64,000 nucleotides of DNA from Miscanthus floridulus (lineage: Eukaryota; Streptophyta; Magnoliopsida; Poales; Poaceae). Below the pieces are notes generated by a model. That model saw nothing but the letters and a program-made list of their open reading frames with translations, did no database searches and had not been told where the DNA came from. The stretch's first letter is position 1, and each line of letters starts with the position of its first letter. Shown here piece by piece: positions 1-11,708 of this stretch. A program made the position numbers and the translations under genes. The stretch covers positions 103,374,347 through 103,438,346 of the forward strand of contig NC_089587.1 in the NCBI RefSeq assembly GCF_019320115.1, read 5' to 3'.

Positions 1-890
1 ATCCTAACCTCGAGCTAAGCCCATAGAATCTCTATCGAGGAGAGGCTCGTGGGCCACCTGAGTCACTCTCTAGAGTGACATGGGCATCTACCAGGAGGCG
101 GGTTAAGAAGCAGTGGAATGCCACATGAGGGCTATGCTGACCGCGTCAGTGAATGATGGACCTGGATTCCACTCGGACATGCCTGTTAGCGAGCTCACCG
201 AGTGCGACACTCGAGCCATCAAGGCAAGTGTCGTTAGCTCAGCCCCTCTGATTGTGAAAACCATGGATGGGGTGACGCATGAAACATGGCTGACCCCCAC
301 CAAGCCCCATGAGGCTCGGGGGCTCGACCCGCCTGACCCAAACTCAGGAATCCACCTAACCAGAGTTTGAAGGCCAACCTGCCAAGGGCTTGAGGCCGCC
401 TCGCGTCGAACAGAGCCAGGGAGAAAATGTAGATGAGCCCCAATGGCCTTTGCTCGACCCACTCAAAAGCAGATAGGGTCATCTTGACCTTCTCGTTTGA
501 TCCTTACCTCGAGTCGAGCCCATAGAATCTCCATCGAGGAGAGGTCAGTGGGCCACCTGAGTCGCTCTCCGGAGCAACACGGGCATCTACCGGGAAGCGA
601 GTTAAGGAACAGTGGAATACCACATGAGGACTATGCTAACCCTATCATGAATGATGAACCTAGATTCTACTTGAACATGCTCAATAGCGAGCTCACCGAG
701 TGTGTCACTTGAGCCATCGAGGCAAGCGATGTTAGCTCAACCCCTTCGGTTGCTGAAACTGTGGATAGGGCGACAATCACAAAGATGAGCCAACCCTCAA
801 TCAGACCCCTGCTACACATAGGGGCTCGAGAAAAGTTGGACTCACAAGGAGACTGAATGCATGGTTGCAGAACAATGGCTCAGATCCTAA
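1..890 (+). repeat. Degenerate ~490-bp direct repeats in the retrotransposon spacer (copy A)
   Basis: A unit that begins near CCTAACCTCGAGCTAAGCCC, continues through a GGCCACCTGAGTC block and a GGATTCCACT block, and ends near a GTTAGCTCA block occurs at about 1-490 and again at about 505-890. The same unit recurs at 41.93-42.78 kb in copy B. It contains many short spurious ORFs on both strands and appears non-coding. Confidence 0.7.
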
Positions 891-1439
891 GGAGGGGGCA
901 TTCACAAAAACAAGAGACGCTTTCTTCTACTAGTTTTGCTATCCTCTTCTCGATCTTTAGTGACACCTGACCCAAGCAATGACAAGGGGTCAGGTCTCAA
1001 TTAGGGGCCAATAAGGGTATACATACACCCTTTCTAAAATAGTCTGTAGAAACGAATGACTGAGTAAGGCTAGTCGGACTGCGAGAAACCTATGCCCTAG
1101 TGGCTATGGCACTCTTGCTTACCAGCATGATCTGAGTTTCCCTCCAACACCTCGAGCTCTGTGGTCTTAACAAATAGAAGGGTCGGAATGCATGAACCCC
1201 TTTTCACACATAAAAAGGGGGAAAACAAATCTGTTCGCACCAAAACAAAAGAACAGACTTGGTCAAATGAAACAAAATAACAAGTTTGTTTAAATGATAC
1301 ACAAGGGTTGGCACTTGTCCGCTGATTACAAGAATGGTCGACTGACCTATTGAACTAACTAACCCCTCTAGGGGAGAACTATACCTTCAATCCTATCTGC
1401 CAGGTCCTACGAAAGGGCAGCCACCACCACTTCCATCTC

Positions 1440-4400
1440 CTCCAGCTCGTGGACTTCATAGCTAGGCATAAAGCCATGGCTCATTGTCTCAAGATTGATG
1501 TTGCCTCCATAGTGAGAATGAGCGATTGTGAAGGATTGATTGACCTCGGCACTAAGGGCGTTACTCTTGAGCTAGCGCACCCACATCGTGATCTTGATGG
1601 CATGGGCCACGAGCAAACTGGTCCCCTCCGACCATACCACCTCAAGGTCATCGTAGACCACTCTGAGGGCGGTGCTCAGGGCATCGATCTCATCGCTCTC
1701 CGCCTAAAGATTCCTCCTCGCCTCGGCGAGGTCCATGGCTAGCCCCATAGAAACACTTTTGGCCTCTAGCTTCTAGGCTATCATGTTTCCATGCTTGGCC
1801 TGAAGGTAGCCAACCTTCTACTACACATCATCCAACTCCAAGTTGGCCTGGTCAAGCTCTTAGAAAGCCAGGTCGCACTCCTCGTGAGCCACGCTGTGTT
1901 TCAAGAGCAGCCTCTCCATGGTTTGGAGCAGCTCATCCCACTCCTTGCGCAGCCGAGCGACCACCGTGGCATCCAGTCTCACCCTCTTCTCTAGGGCCAT
2001 GAGCTTCTCCTTAGCCCCCAGCTTCAGCTCCCTTTCCTTCTCAACCTTGGCCAGAAGATCGAGGATCCACTAGCGGGTCTCATCATCCTTCTAGAGCAGC
2101 TCGTCCCGCTCCTTCCTAACCTAGGCGGCCTTCTCATTATCCCTCCATGACCTCACCGACAAGGCCTCAAATGCCTTCTTTGCCTTGTCAGCATCCTAAC
2201 GGGCCCCGGCCACCTGCAATCGAAGACTATCTGCTTCCTCGGTGAGGGGAGTTAGCTCAGCCACCCTTTGCTGGGCGGCAATAAGCTGAGAGGTCACCTC
2301 CTCATGTAGCCATGCCTCCTCGATGAGGCGGTCCCAGGTTTCCTTCTATTCATAAAGGAACCGAGACTTCCCCCAGCTTTGAGCAATGAGGGACTAAAGG
2401 GAGATGATGGTCAAGATACAAAAAATATATAGAGAAAGAAAAAAAGTGAGAGGCAAGATCAAGCAAATACCTAGCCAGAGGGAACGACAATGTTGCGCAA
2501 GGCACCCCTAGCATGGTCTAGGGATTCCAGCATGGACGCGATCCCCAAGTTGAGGCTCTCCCACTCCATGCTCTCGGCGGCATCGTCGAGGGTGAAGAGC
2601 ATCGACGCCGGATCCTGTGGATTCATCCATCAGAGTAGGGGCTTGCCCAACGTGGGTGAATCACTGCCAACTGACGCCAGCACCAAGGACGGCTCCCTAC
2701 CAGCTCCAAGCGCTACCGACCCTTCTCGCCGTGACATCCCGGCTCGGACACTCCCTCTGGCAACGGAAGAGGTCAACGCTACAGACACCGACCCCTCTCC
2801 TAGCACCACAATGTTTGGGGACCCCTTGACCACGTCCCCCTCCATCCGGCCCATGCTTGGCACCATTGCTTGGGCTACCGATGGCGCAGGTCGCACCGGT
2901 GCCTTAGGCATCGCCATGGTTGTGTTCGGCTGTGGCCCGCCTATCACAGCCACCGCCACCAACGTCGGTGAGGCCCCAATTGGCTGCGTCGTGCCCACCA
3001 TGGTTAGCGCCACGAGCATGGTTGGTAGCCCCATCCGCCACATCATTAGTAGCGGTATCGCCACCATCGCCTGCTGCTCTGTGACCTCTGAAGGCGCCCC
3101 TTGAGCCCCCGCATCTACTTGTCCCGCCGAGGGCACAAACACCACTGTGGGGAGCGTATGTCCGGTCAGAGACACAATCGCACTGGCGCCACTCCCGCCA
3201 AAAATGGGCACGGCGCTAGCCGATGGCTACCACCTTGCCTGAAGGGTGATGTTTTTCTTTGGTGCCAACGCCTAAGGATTATGCTGCCTGCCGACGCTGC
3301 AAGGGACCAAAAATATAAGTCACGATGAAATCTGACCAAAATAGGAAAAAACAGAGGAGCTGATAACTCACCTCCACGCCATCGGGCAATAGATATGTTT
3401 GGGGGGCCAACCCCCCGACCTCTGCTCCACCTCATCAGGGCGAGGCCATTTTGAGCCCACCCCCTGGGTAGAGGGGCTCGCTCCCCTTGACTCTTGGGGC
3501 ATGACGGCGGAGCCACCCACCTTCGCTGACATCTCAGGTGCGGCAGCAGAGCCACCCACCCCCATTGACTCCTGAGGGAGGCCAATGGTATGTCCTACCT
3601 CCACCGGCTCCTCGGAGATACCCTCCCCTCCATAGAATAGGAAGGGTCTCGACTCCTACAAGGATGAACCAATACCTGTCAGCGTATCCTCGTTCTCTAA
3701 GATGTCCCACTCGACATCATCGGCTACCTCATCATCGTCGTTGTTAGTGTCCTCCCCCTATTCCCACGCCTGTAGCTTCCACTTCCTCTTACTCTTCTTG
3801 TCCTCTTCGCATTCCTCGGCCGCTCACCCTTGGCGTGATTCGCCATCCTCAGCCGCTTGCCCTCGACATGATTCTCTGCCCTCATGGATGAATCCCTTGG
3901 CAACGGTGCTGGGTGATCCATGAAGATGAGGTCCCTCGGCTGATCCTACCCCTCTCATAGTTAGTACCAAGAGGTCAGGAGATCTATTGAAGAGAAGGCA
4001 TGAGAGAGATAAACTTACGAAGACAACGTGGCTTGGTTTTGGCCACATCAGAGGATGTCCTGGCACCGGGTAGATGAAATCGAGGGGGCACCCATGTCAT
4101 CCCGGGAGAGCTCCATCACCTCCTTGATGCGTTGCGTGATCTCAGAGTTGGGGAGCGCCCCCTCGGCGAGCACCATTCCATCAAACGACGCCTCAGGCGC
4201 CATCACGTACAGTGGGAGCGCGCGCATCATCAACAACCGCCACCCACCTTGCGTGGTAGGCCCCGATGACGCCCGACCCTTTCAAGCCATTCTCCTTGAG
4301 GATGTGGTGGTGGTGATGTGGTCCTGGATCTTCTTCTTGTCCTTCTCTAGGACACCCCACATCCTCCACGACTCTAGGGCCTCTTTGATTAGGCGCTCGG

Positions 4401-5002
4401 TGAACTTCGGCTAAGGGGTGATGATGGCGTTCTTGAGGTAGAACCACTGTGAGTGCTACCCCTTGTTGGACATTGATAGCCACATCAACAGGTACTCGCC
4501 GACCCAATTGTTCTGGAGCTAGATGTCAGCGCACCCCATTGGCATGTGCAGCTCCTACCTACCACCCTTCTCCCTCTTCTTCTGGAGGGTGACAGCGAAG
4601 AAGTACCTCCACAAATCAAAGTGGGGGCTGATCCCCAAGAACCCCTCGCACAGGGCGATGAACGCCGCCATGTGCTGGATCCCGTTGGGATTAAGATGCT
4701 GCATTTTGATCTTGTAGTAGTGCAGCAGCCCCCCAAAGAAATCTGTGGGCGGGGATCGCAAACCCACGCTCGTGGAAGTGGGTGAATGACACCACATAGC
4801 CATCGGGCGGCAACGGCATGTCCTCCTCACCGGGCAGTAGCCACTCCTCAGCCATGGTCTGCACAAGGAGAAGGACACGATGGATGAGGCCCTCCATGCA
4901 TTGGAAGGTGATGTTAGAGCGGCACCACAGATCCATTGGAGATGGAGCGGGTGGATGCGAGCTCGACAGTGGCGGGGATGCGGAGACAGGAAACCTGAGC
5001 AA
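1440..5002 (-). pseudogene. Antisense accessory ORF with Transposase_28-like ('putative gypsy type transposon') domain, copy A
   Basis: A minus-strand gene opposite to the element's own direction. The N-terminal part starts with Met at 5002 (MDLWCRSNITFQ) and carries GYVVSFTHFHERGF (about 4800). After a frameshift it continues as LLHYYKIKMQHLNPNGIQHM and FLGISPHFDLWRYFF (about 4590-4720), the hallmark of the Pfam family described as putative gypsy-type transposon (PF04195). ILKENGLKGSGVIGAY follows near 4290. Farther on, at about 1440-3600, the reading is Ala/Pro-rich and then charged, with several frame changes and stops. Copy B has the same order of segments. Antisense extra ORFs between pol and the 3' LTR are known in Tat-lineage elements; the protein's function is not established. 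It is a decayed copy. Confidence 0.65.
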
Positions 5003-5994
5003 TTGGCGGCGGCGGTCATGGATGTGGAGGCAAGGATAAAAGGTATGGAATCCGAGGGTGAACCCTTTGGTTTTATAGGGGCGACGGATGCGAGGAAACC
5101 AACCGCCTGCCTAGATCTATGTGCCTACCATGATCTGCCACAACGTCCCTCCATGGGACACGCGCACACAATCTCTGCCCGTTCCCTCGAAAAACTCGCT
5201 AAACGTTTCGCCTCTCCGGACGAGCCACGACTCGTCATGAGTAAGAGGAATATGGATCTAAAAGCACCTCTACGGCCTGACTGGACCCAGGAGTTCACAA
5301 GTCAGCCCATCGATGGGTTCGACAAGCACTCCAGATGCCTTTAGGGTGAGAGGTGGAAAGGAATGGGCCTGCTAGTGGCTAGTACCCAGGCACACAAGCG
5401 CCATGGGCATCTCGGCCCACGTTCGAGTCTCAGTCGGTTATGATCCATGGTTTTTTTTAAGAAAGGTACTTAGCCCTCGGGACCGGTCGAACGGACCCGA
5501 GAACTATATGGATTGCCCGTTGAGAATCTAGGGTCAGTCACCAAGCTGACCAAAACTGGATCCCCACAAACAGGATGCCGGGGGCCCCACTCAGACTAGC
5601 CCATTAACAGCTCACCGGGTGCCATAATTCGTCCTTAAAGGAAAATCGTGGCATGGCTCGGCCCCTCCGTTTTTATCGGAAAAAACGCTTAAGGGAAGAC
5701 AATCGCAAAGATGAACCGATCCTCGACCGGGCCCCTACTACGGGAGGGGGCTCGAGGAAAGGGAATCACCGCCCCCAGGTCACGTTGTGGGCAACAAAAA
5801 AGGTCGAGGCCTTTAGAGTCCTCCCGTTTGGAAAAGCCTTCGAAGGAGTATTCTACTCCTCTGTAGGCTCGGGGGCAACTGTCAGGAACCAATACTTGGG
5901 TACCCAAAGAGGAGGAGCTAATAACCATCAACATTGATTCATCCGAGCAGTCAAGAGCGTGACTACAACTCCAACCAACCCCCAGGTATGCAAG

Positions 5995-6545
5995 CTCCGC
6001 CACGCTAGGCCTCTGAGGATGGGCTCCGCGTTGCCCGACACCGAGGCCATAGGCTCTGCCTCGTACGACTTCTGAGGGCGGGCTCCGTCTCGCCCGACAC
6101 CGAGGCCACGGGCTCCACCTCGCCCGACCTCTGAGGGCATGCTCCGCCTCGCCCGACACCAAGGCCACGGGCTCCGCCTCGCCCGACCTCTAAGGGCTAG
6201 CTCCGCCTCATCCGGCCTCTGGGGGCAGGCTCTGCTTCGCCCGACCCTTGGGTTTGCGCCCCGCCTCACCTGACCTCTGAGGGTGGGCTCCGCCTCGCCC
6301 AACACTGAGGTCACGGGCTCCACCTCACCCAACCTCTGAGGGCTGGCTCTGCCTCGCCTGGCCTCTGGGGGCGGGCTCTGCTTCGCCCGACCCTTGGGTT
6401 TGTGCTCCGCTTCACCCGACCTCTAGGGGCGGGCTCCACCTCGCCTGACCCTTGGGTTTGCGCTCCGTCTCGCCCGGCCTCTGGTGGGACTCCGCCTCAA
6501 CCGACCCCTAGGCCAGGGGATCCATCTCGCCCGACGAAGACCCAT
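5995..6545 (+). repeat. GC-rich tandem repeats inside the LTR
   Basis: Imperfect units of roughly 30-60 bp built on GGGCTCCGCCTCGCCCGACC alternate with CTCTGAGGG or ACCGAGGCCAC. The array is about 550 bp here, against about 300 bp in each LTR of copy B (35.80-36.08 kb and 48.00-48.33 kb). The unit number therefore differs between LTR copies. Confidence 0.8.
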
Positions 6546-6982
6546 ACCGCCGCCAACCACTGTAGGTCCAAGGGAATAGGCCTAGGTCAAAGCTATGACA
6601 CCAGGGAGGTGACCGGCACGCCCCGATATAACCGTGGCCGTGATGGGCCATACCTAGGGATTCACATCAGGAATAGCGTCGGGCGTACCGGTGCTGTTTT
6701 GTCTAACCCTCGTACGAGCACTGACAGGCGCGTCAGTTCACCACGACGTCCGCCAGGATGGAGTGGAGCGCCAGGACGGAGTGGAGCACCACGACCGAGA
6801 GACAACGCCTGCGCATGGCGCCAATAACGGACAGGACCGCGACGTAGAGCTATCCCTATTGACGTCTACAGGGTCGGCGGGACCCACGTGAAGGAAAAGA
6901 AGGACCCAGCAATCCTGGAGGACTTCTTCTCCTTCTCATTCTCCTCTTTTCCCTCCACTGTAACCCGTGCTTTCCCTTGGCC

Positions 6983-6990
6983 TATAAAAG
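6983..6990 (+). promoter_or_regulatory. TATA-like box in LTR, copy A
   Basis: TATAAAAG in the context GGCCTATAAAAGAGAAAGC. It is conserved at the same place in both LTRs of copy B (36507 and 48753). This is likely the retrotransposon's core promoter; the start site was not determined. Confidence 0.55.
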
Positions 6991-7506
6991 AGAAAGCAGG
7001 ACGTCCCATAAGGATCATCACAACACATCGCATCAATTGGGACTCGAATCCATCAAACCCTGAACCGACCAGAACACACAAGCACACAGCCGGGAAGTGA
7101 CCGAGCTCTCGGCACCCGTTCGCTCCTCTCACCAGAGACTTGAGACATGTCCCTCTCTCGACCGTTTGTAACCTCTACTATGAACTTTCGGTGCTAGTAA
7201 CACAAGCAGCAGCAACGATAAGGACGTAGGGACATTCTGCCTGAACCAATATAAACCTCGTATCCTCTTAGCACACCATCCGAGCCAGACACGCAATATT
7301 AGAAATTTACTAGTCGGTGGCAATTCAAAACACCGACGAGGAGTATCTCATGCTTCAACCTTTCTCATGCCTAGCCAAAATTGCCTATGAATGGTTTGAG
7401 ATGGTCCAGGGATACCTCACATCTTAAGTTGCGCCAAATCCACAAGGTTATTTGACCGTAAACACAATATTAAGCTTACCATCTCCATCCATGGCAACTG
7501 GTTGTA

Positions 7507-7790
7507 CAAGATAGTGTTTAAAAAAAACTTGACCTGCGGGGGGTAAGACGGCCCCCGGGCATAGCCTGGTAGAGAAGATCTCTCACGCAGATCAAGAAAA
7601 CCCCTGAACCTCCGCCCCTGCACTCTTACACGGGACCGTTCATCATGTGAGCTGGTTCGGAACCACCGTGCTTTGAGTGAGTCGGACGAGGAGTTCCGAA
7701 CCCACTGGAAGTCGAACCCGGGTCACACTGGAGGTGCCATCCGGCCGCTCTAGCCATTCGGCCAAGAGTCCGTTGGCAAGATGGTGTTTA
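7507..7790 (-). mobile_element. tRNA-derived SINE with target-site duplication
   Basis: On the minus strand the element begins near 7776 with GGACTCTTGGCCGAATGGCT, which carries a pol III A-box-like TGGCCGAATGG. A B-box-like GGGTTCGACTTCC lies about 45 bases on. After a tRNA-unrelated body it ends in a T run at about 7519-7527. Near-identical 14-bp direct repeats flank it: CAAGATAGTGTTTA at 7507-7520 and CAAGATGGTGTTTA at 7777-7790. A tRNA-like head with A and B boxes, a body of about 256 bp, a homopolymer tail and a TSD define a SINE. The exact grass SINE family was not determined. Confidence 0.85.
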
Positions 7791-8586
7791 AGACATTACA
7801 ACAGATGCGATGGTCCTTAACTGTCACGACCCTGCCATGCATTCAAGTTCTGCATACGCACCATGATGACAATCTACATTTTAGTTTATATTTCAAAACT
7901 TGCATAGCAAAAGCTACATATTCTAAGCTAACGGCGTTTGATGGACAATTTGTGGAGTATCGACGGATAGTCCGTGACGATCAGACCGATCTATTCTTTA
8001 GCAAAGTACCCTAGTATAGTCGGACAGTCTGTCACTGCACGACGACAGTTCGTCAACACAGCCATGCATTGGTTATGAGGTGTCCAGCTCCTCTGTCTTG
8101 GCCCACCCATCCTCCCCGCATAGTCGCCCCCAGGCTCTAGCTCTCAGTGCCTCACCGGCCTCCGCACGGGTGGCGCTAACTGAACAGCGCGACCTAGTGT
8201 AGTTGTGGTCTACACTAAAGACATATTTGGCTCTGATTTTACTAAAGCTTGAACCATAACTTGATAACTATCTTCATATTGGTTTCGTGAGAGAAGATGA
8301 TAGATTCAATGGCCTAGAAAGCCTTGTTGACCTCTGAGTTAACCTAGTATAAACAAATAGACATAAAGTTTATGATTTGATTTATTTGTTTCTCAAATTG
8401 GTATTGCTTCTATCAGGCTATCAATCATCTTATATCTTGACCCTTTCATAACTTTTACCTAGACACATAGATAGCAAAAATTACGTATCTGCGAAAGTCA
8501 AAACATCTCATAATTTAGAATGGTGAAAGTATTTATATACCCAATTGTGGGGTAATTTTTATGGTCTTTTACTAAATTGCTAAATA
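7791..8586. other. Intergenic, no gene seen; decayed Stowaway-like fragment at ~8430-8530
   Basis: No supported coding region. The segment at about 8430-8530 (AAAACATCTCATAATTTAGAATGG at its right end) resembles the right half of the Stowaway at 8587 but has no matching left terminus. Confidence 0.5.
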
Positions 8587-8716
8587 CTACCTCCGTTCCA
8601 AATTATAAGATGATTTGGCTAGCATGTATCTAGACATAGTGCATATCTATGTACATAGCAAAAGCTACATATCTATAAAAGTCAAAACATCTTATAATTT
8701 GGAATGGATTGAGTAG
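8587..8716. mobile_element. Stowaway MITE
   Basis: About 130 bp with terminal inverted repeats: CTACCTCCGTTCCAAATTAT on the left, and on the right CTTATAATTTGGAATGGATT running to GAGTAG. A TA precedes the left end. The TIR matches the common grass Stowaway (Tc1/mariner-type) consensus CTCCCTCCGTTCC. Confidence 0.85.
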
Positions 8717-9400
8717 TTTTTAGCTGTTTAGATATGAAGGTTTTGATCTGGAATGCTGATGCAAAAAAAAAACATATATCCACTGCTGGCTACGAGCCTA
8801 CGACCCAGAAATCATCACAAGGAAAAAACGCAAGCCCACCAAGTCGCGCTCCGTGCATGACTGGGCGAACCGGCCGGCCGCTGGTCCTGATCACCATCGA
8901 GTCGAGCCTTCTCGTCGCTGCAGCTTCTTCTCAAGGCTTCGCTTGCGTTGCGTCATCGTGTATTTTAACTCGCGGTAGAGGTTTCGGCACGCAGAGCGGC
9001 ATCGCTATCGCCGGACTCGGAACTCGGAAGCCCTCGACGTGTGGACTGCGGAGTGGAGGTGCTGGGTTGTTTATCTGGCAGTTGCCATCGCCTGGATAGT
9101 TAGCGTGTATTGTTAGGGCAGGGCACGACCGATAAGTGGCCAGCAAACTTCCTACGTTCGTTGATTAAGCAAGGCCATATGGCCACTGACAGGTCCACTG
9201 CACTTTGGACGTGAAAATGTCGCTGGGACTCTGATTTTGGATACAAATTCCATAGGAGGAATATCAGGTTCAGGTGCGCCTCTCCTTGTTTACTCGAGGT
9301 CTCAGCATCTCAGCTCTCGTAACAACAGTTTGTCAGGAGGTCTAAATCTCAGTACCATATTGTTCAGTAAATTACTACGACATTCAGAACTTATCAGATG
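8717..9400. other. Intergenic, no recognised gene
   Basis: Moderately GC-rich between 8780 and 9100. One 121-codon ORF lies here but resembles no family I know and lacks splice or promoter context. Nothing else is seen. Confidence 0.4.
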
Positions 9401-9536
9401 ACCCCCACTTGTACCATAAATAATGGTGATACTGATACAAGGAATGAGAGGACGAACCTAGCAACAATACCCCCACTTGTACCATAAATAATGGTGATAC
9501 TGATACAAGGAATGAGAGGACGAACCTAGCAACAAT
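9401..9536. repeat. Near-perfect 68-bp tandem duplication
   Basis: A unit starting ACCCCCACTTGTACCATAAA occupies 9401-9468 and is repeated at 9469-9536. I see no difference between the copies, which suggests a recent event. It lies about 400 bp beyond the stop codon of the TBL gene, possibly in its 3' flank or UTR. Confidence 0.9.
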
Positions 9537-9936
9537 CAACGTATCAACAACCACATCACATGGATCAGCAATGCATAATGCTCTGTTTGTGTTTGGTATA
9601 ACTGAGTTCTCAAAGGACTGGATGCTGCAAAAAGCGTCGCCCACCACAGGCAATCCTTCCAAACTATCAATCCAGTTTCCCAATTAACAATTGGCATACA
9701 AAGGTAACAGTAAGCAGATACAACAGTTACTTACACTTTGGGGGGAAAAAAAAGACCGTGTATTTTCTACAACAAAACCCGCTCCCGAAACAACGTGCTG
9801 CTGCTCAGTGTTTCCTACCAACAGCACAAAACCTCTGCAGTAAAGCCTAACAAAGTAGTACTCCGTGGTTGTTACTGTATATAAGAGCTTTTGCCCTAAC
9901 ATGTTTGATGTGGCTCTTCGCGCATTCAACTACAGG

Positions 9937-11708
9937 CTACAGCTGGGCTGCGAGGATCTCATTCCATGTACCGGGTACACCAGGAAGGCACCAGTGCAAG
10001 CAATCTTGAACGCCCGGCGTGGCCTTGATACTATACCATGATATATGCCCTTCGTCCCTCAAACGTGACAGGGCAGTGACATCCAGAAGCTTGATCCTGG
10101 TACCCCTCACCGCACCCTCGGCGTCACCATCCTCGGAATAGTTGAGGTGAATGCCACTTCCCTTGGCCAAAGGGTTTGTGTTGTCACAGCTGCCTCCGGT
10201 GTTCCAATCCCCATTAAAGAAGTGCCGAGGGGATATTGACCTGTAGAACACCTTCAGCTGGGGGTGGTGAGGGAGCTGGGCATCCATCCACTTGACGATA
10301 CTGTGGATGGTGAAATTTTTGGCCTTCCAGATGACAGCAATGTTCCTGTTGTTGTTTGGTGCTCCACCAAGATACATCTCCCACTTGTTCGCCCTTAGCT
10401 TCCCTCGGTTCCAATGGTGACCAGTGTTAAGAACCAGAACATGGAATCTGTGAAGGTTGTTCTTCAGAAAAGCAGGTGGTCGGTCAAGGTGCATGGCATA
10501 ACTCGTTGCTCTATCTGCTGGATTCAGAGGCTCCAAATCACACAGTGTTGACGACCAATGGTATAAAATTGTTGTATTCGTGCTCGGGAACCGATAGGCC
10601 CAGCCGTCTGGTCTTTTTGCACCTGGTGCTAACACAAAGCCATACTCTGCGCCAACATCTTCTACATCCGGCCTCTGCTTTCCACCAGTGACCATACACA
10701 TCATTGATTGAAACATCTGCCTCCCTAAAGAATCACCCACATAAGCAATGGTTTTATCCTGCATTCTGAAATACATCCAAATTAGTATTTCCATATTGAC
10801 CCAAAGATGTAGGCCAAACAGCGCAGCACAAACCATCTCCAAATTCATCAAATATTGACTATGGTCATGTACCTTCTCAAGAACTGAGAAGCCTCAAACT
10901 CTGGCATCTCACAAGCTTCAGGCTGCCATCTAAACTTTTCATATGCAAAATCTGTTCGCTGGGTTAATCTGCAGGACCAACTCTCTGAAAGCCACTGTTT
11001 ACAACCAAACCCTGAGTATAGTGGTCTCTGATTGTCAGAAACCCACTTTCCATTCCTATAGTTACATTCTGTAGGATAGATGAAGCAAACATCAGATAGA
11101 AATTAAAGCCAGATAACCTGCGCGCTAGCTAAAGCACAAGTAAACTGAACAGGAAATAATCTTCTCGATTAACATACAAAGATCATATGAGGAATATGCC
11201 AACAGAGAAAACAAGCACATTTGTATGCTCACATAAGAAATAAATTCATGGTCTCTCTGGTAGTCACACAAGATCAGTATACCTTTCTTCTCAGGAGGTG
11301 GCACTTCATTTCCATCGGAAACATCAACAGAATAGCCTATTGTAGACAACGGTGGTGGTGCACCAGTAACTTGCCTTTCTACTTTACCTACTGACTGAGG
11401 CAATGGATCTGCACTTGGAAAGTCTTCTTCTGAGGATGTATGCTGATCTGCAAACTTCGAGTTAGCTGCAAAAGTTTGAAAGAAAATGAGAATGGAGGTA
11501 GATGCGATAAGAAGAAACTTAAGAGAGGTAAAGTCTATGTGTGCTTAAGATGACCTGGATGAGTCAAAACCAATGGATCTGGTTGGAGGATTTCAGAATC
11601 GTAGTATGTGCCCTTCTCCCATTTCCAAAGAAGAAACAACATGAAAAATGCAAGAATGACAAGTTTAAGCTGCTTCAACCGCAAACCATTTATACTTCCC
11701 AGCCTCAT
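9937..11708 (-). CDS. Trichome birefringence-like (TBL) polysaccharide O-acetyltransferase family protein
   Basis: The coding exons on the minus strand are 11708-11555, 11465-11283, 11068-10873 and 10765-9937. All junctions are GT-AG and the phases agree, giving 453 aa plus stop. The start is the ATG at 11708-11706. A short basic N-terminus is followed by one membrane segment (about residues 14-29, [15 protein letters not shown]), then an acidic Pro/Ser-rich stem. The PMR5N/Cys-rich domain starts near residue 113 ([18 protein letters not shown], later [13 protein letters not shown]). The PC-esterase domain has the GDS motif ([11 protein letters not shown], residues about 188-190) and the C-terminal D-x-x-H motif ([10 protein letters not shown]432/H435). 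TBL proteins are type II Golgi proteins that O-acetylate wall polysaccharides. The [18 protein letters not shown] and GHHWNRGKL stretches suggest the TBL14-16 branch. The gene looks intact; the exact substrate is unknown. Confidence 0.92.

Larger units (their letters stand above)
1..7336 (+). mobile_element. Tat-lineage Ty3/gypsy LTR retrotransposon, copy A (right part only)
   Basis: This is the 3' portion of an LTR retrotransposon cut by the window edge. Almost all of it lines up colinearly with about 41.93-49.10 kb (copy B): the repeat spacer, the antisense ORF, a purine-rich tract and an LTR. The element strand is plus, because the LTR lies on the right after a G-rich tract (about 5866-5879). 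No gag or pol is present in this part. The right end is near 7336, where similarity to copy B's LTR stops; the usual terminal CA is not preserved. Assignment to the Tat/Retand group rests on copy B's coding region and on the antisense accessory ORF typical of that group. Confidence 0.8.
5880..7336 (+). repeat. 3' LTR of copy A (~1.46 kb)
   Basis: It starts at TGTCAGGAACCAATAC just after a G-rich tract and ends near AAACACCGAC. It corresponds to 47899-49096 of copy B (TATCGAGGACCAATAC to AAACATCGACA). It is about 260 bp longer than copy B's 3' LTR because of extra GC-rich tandem units. It contains a TATA-like box (6983) and the trailing block with CACACCATCCGAGCCAGACA shared by all three LTRs in the window. 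Confidence 0.8.

Noticed and set aside
2490..3211. Paired 193- and 204-codon ORFs on opposite strands
   Set aside because: The plus-strand ORF is the shadow of the Ala/Val-rich minus-strand reading belonging to the antisense retrotransposon ORF. Not a separate gene.
7740..7776. Possible intact tRNA gene on the minus strand
   Set aside because: A and B boxes are present, but the rest is a SINE body with TSD and T tail; no tRNA cloverleaf closes.
10214..10691. Small ORFs within the TBL last exon
   Set aside because: Other-frame shadows of the TBL coding sequence.
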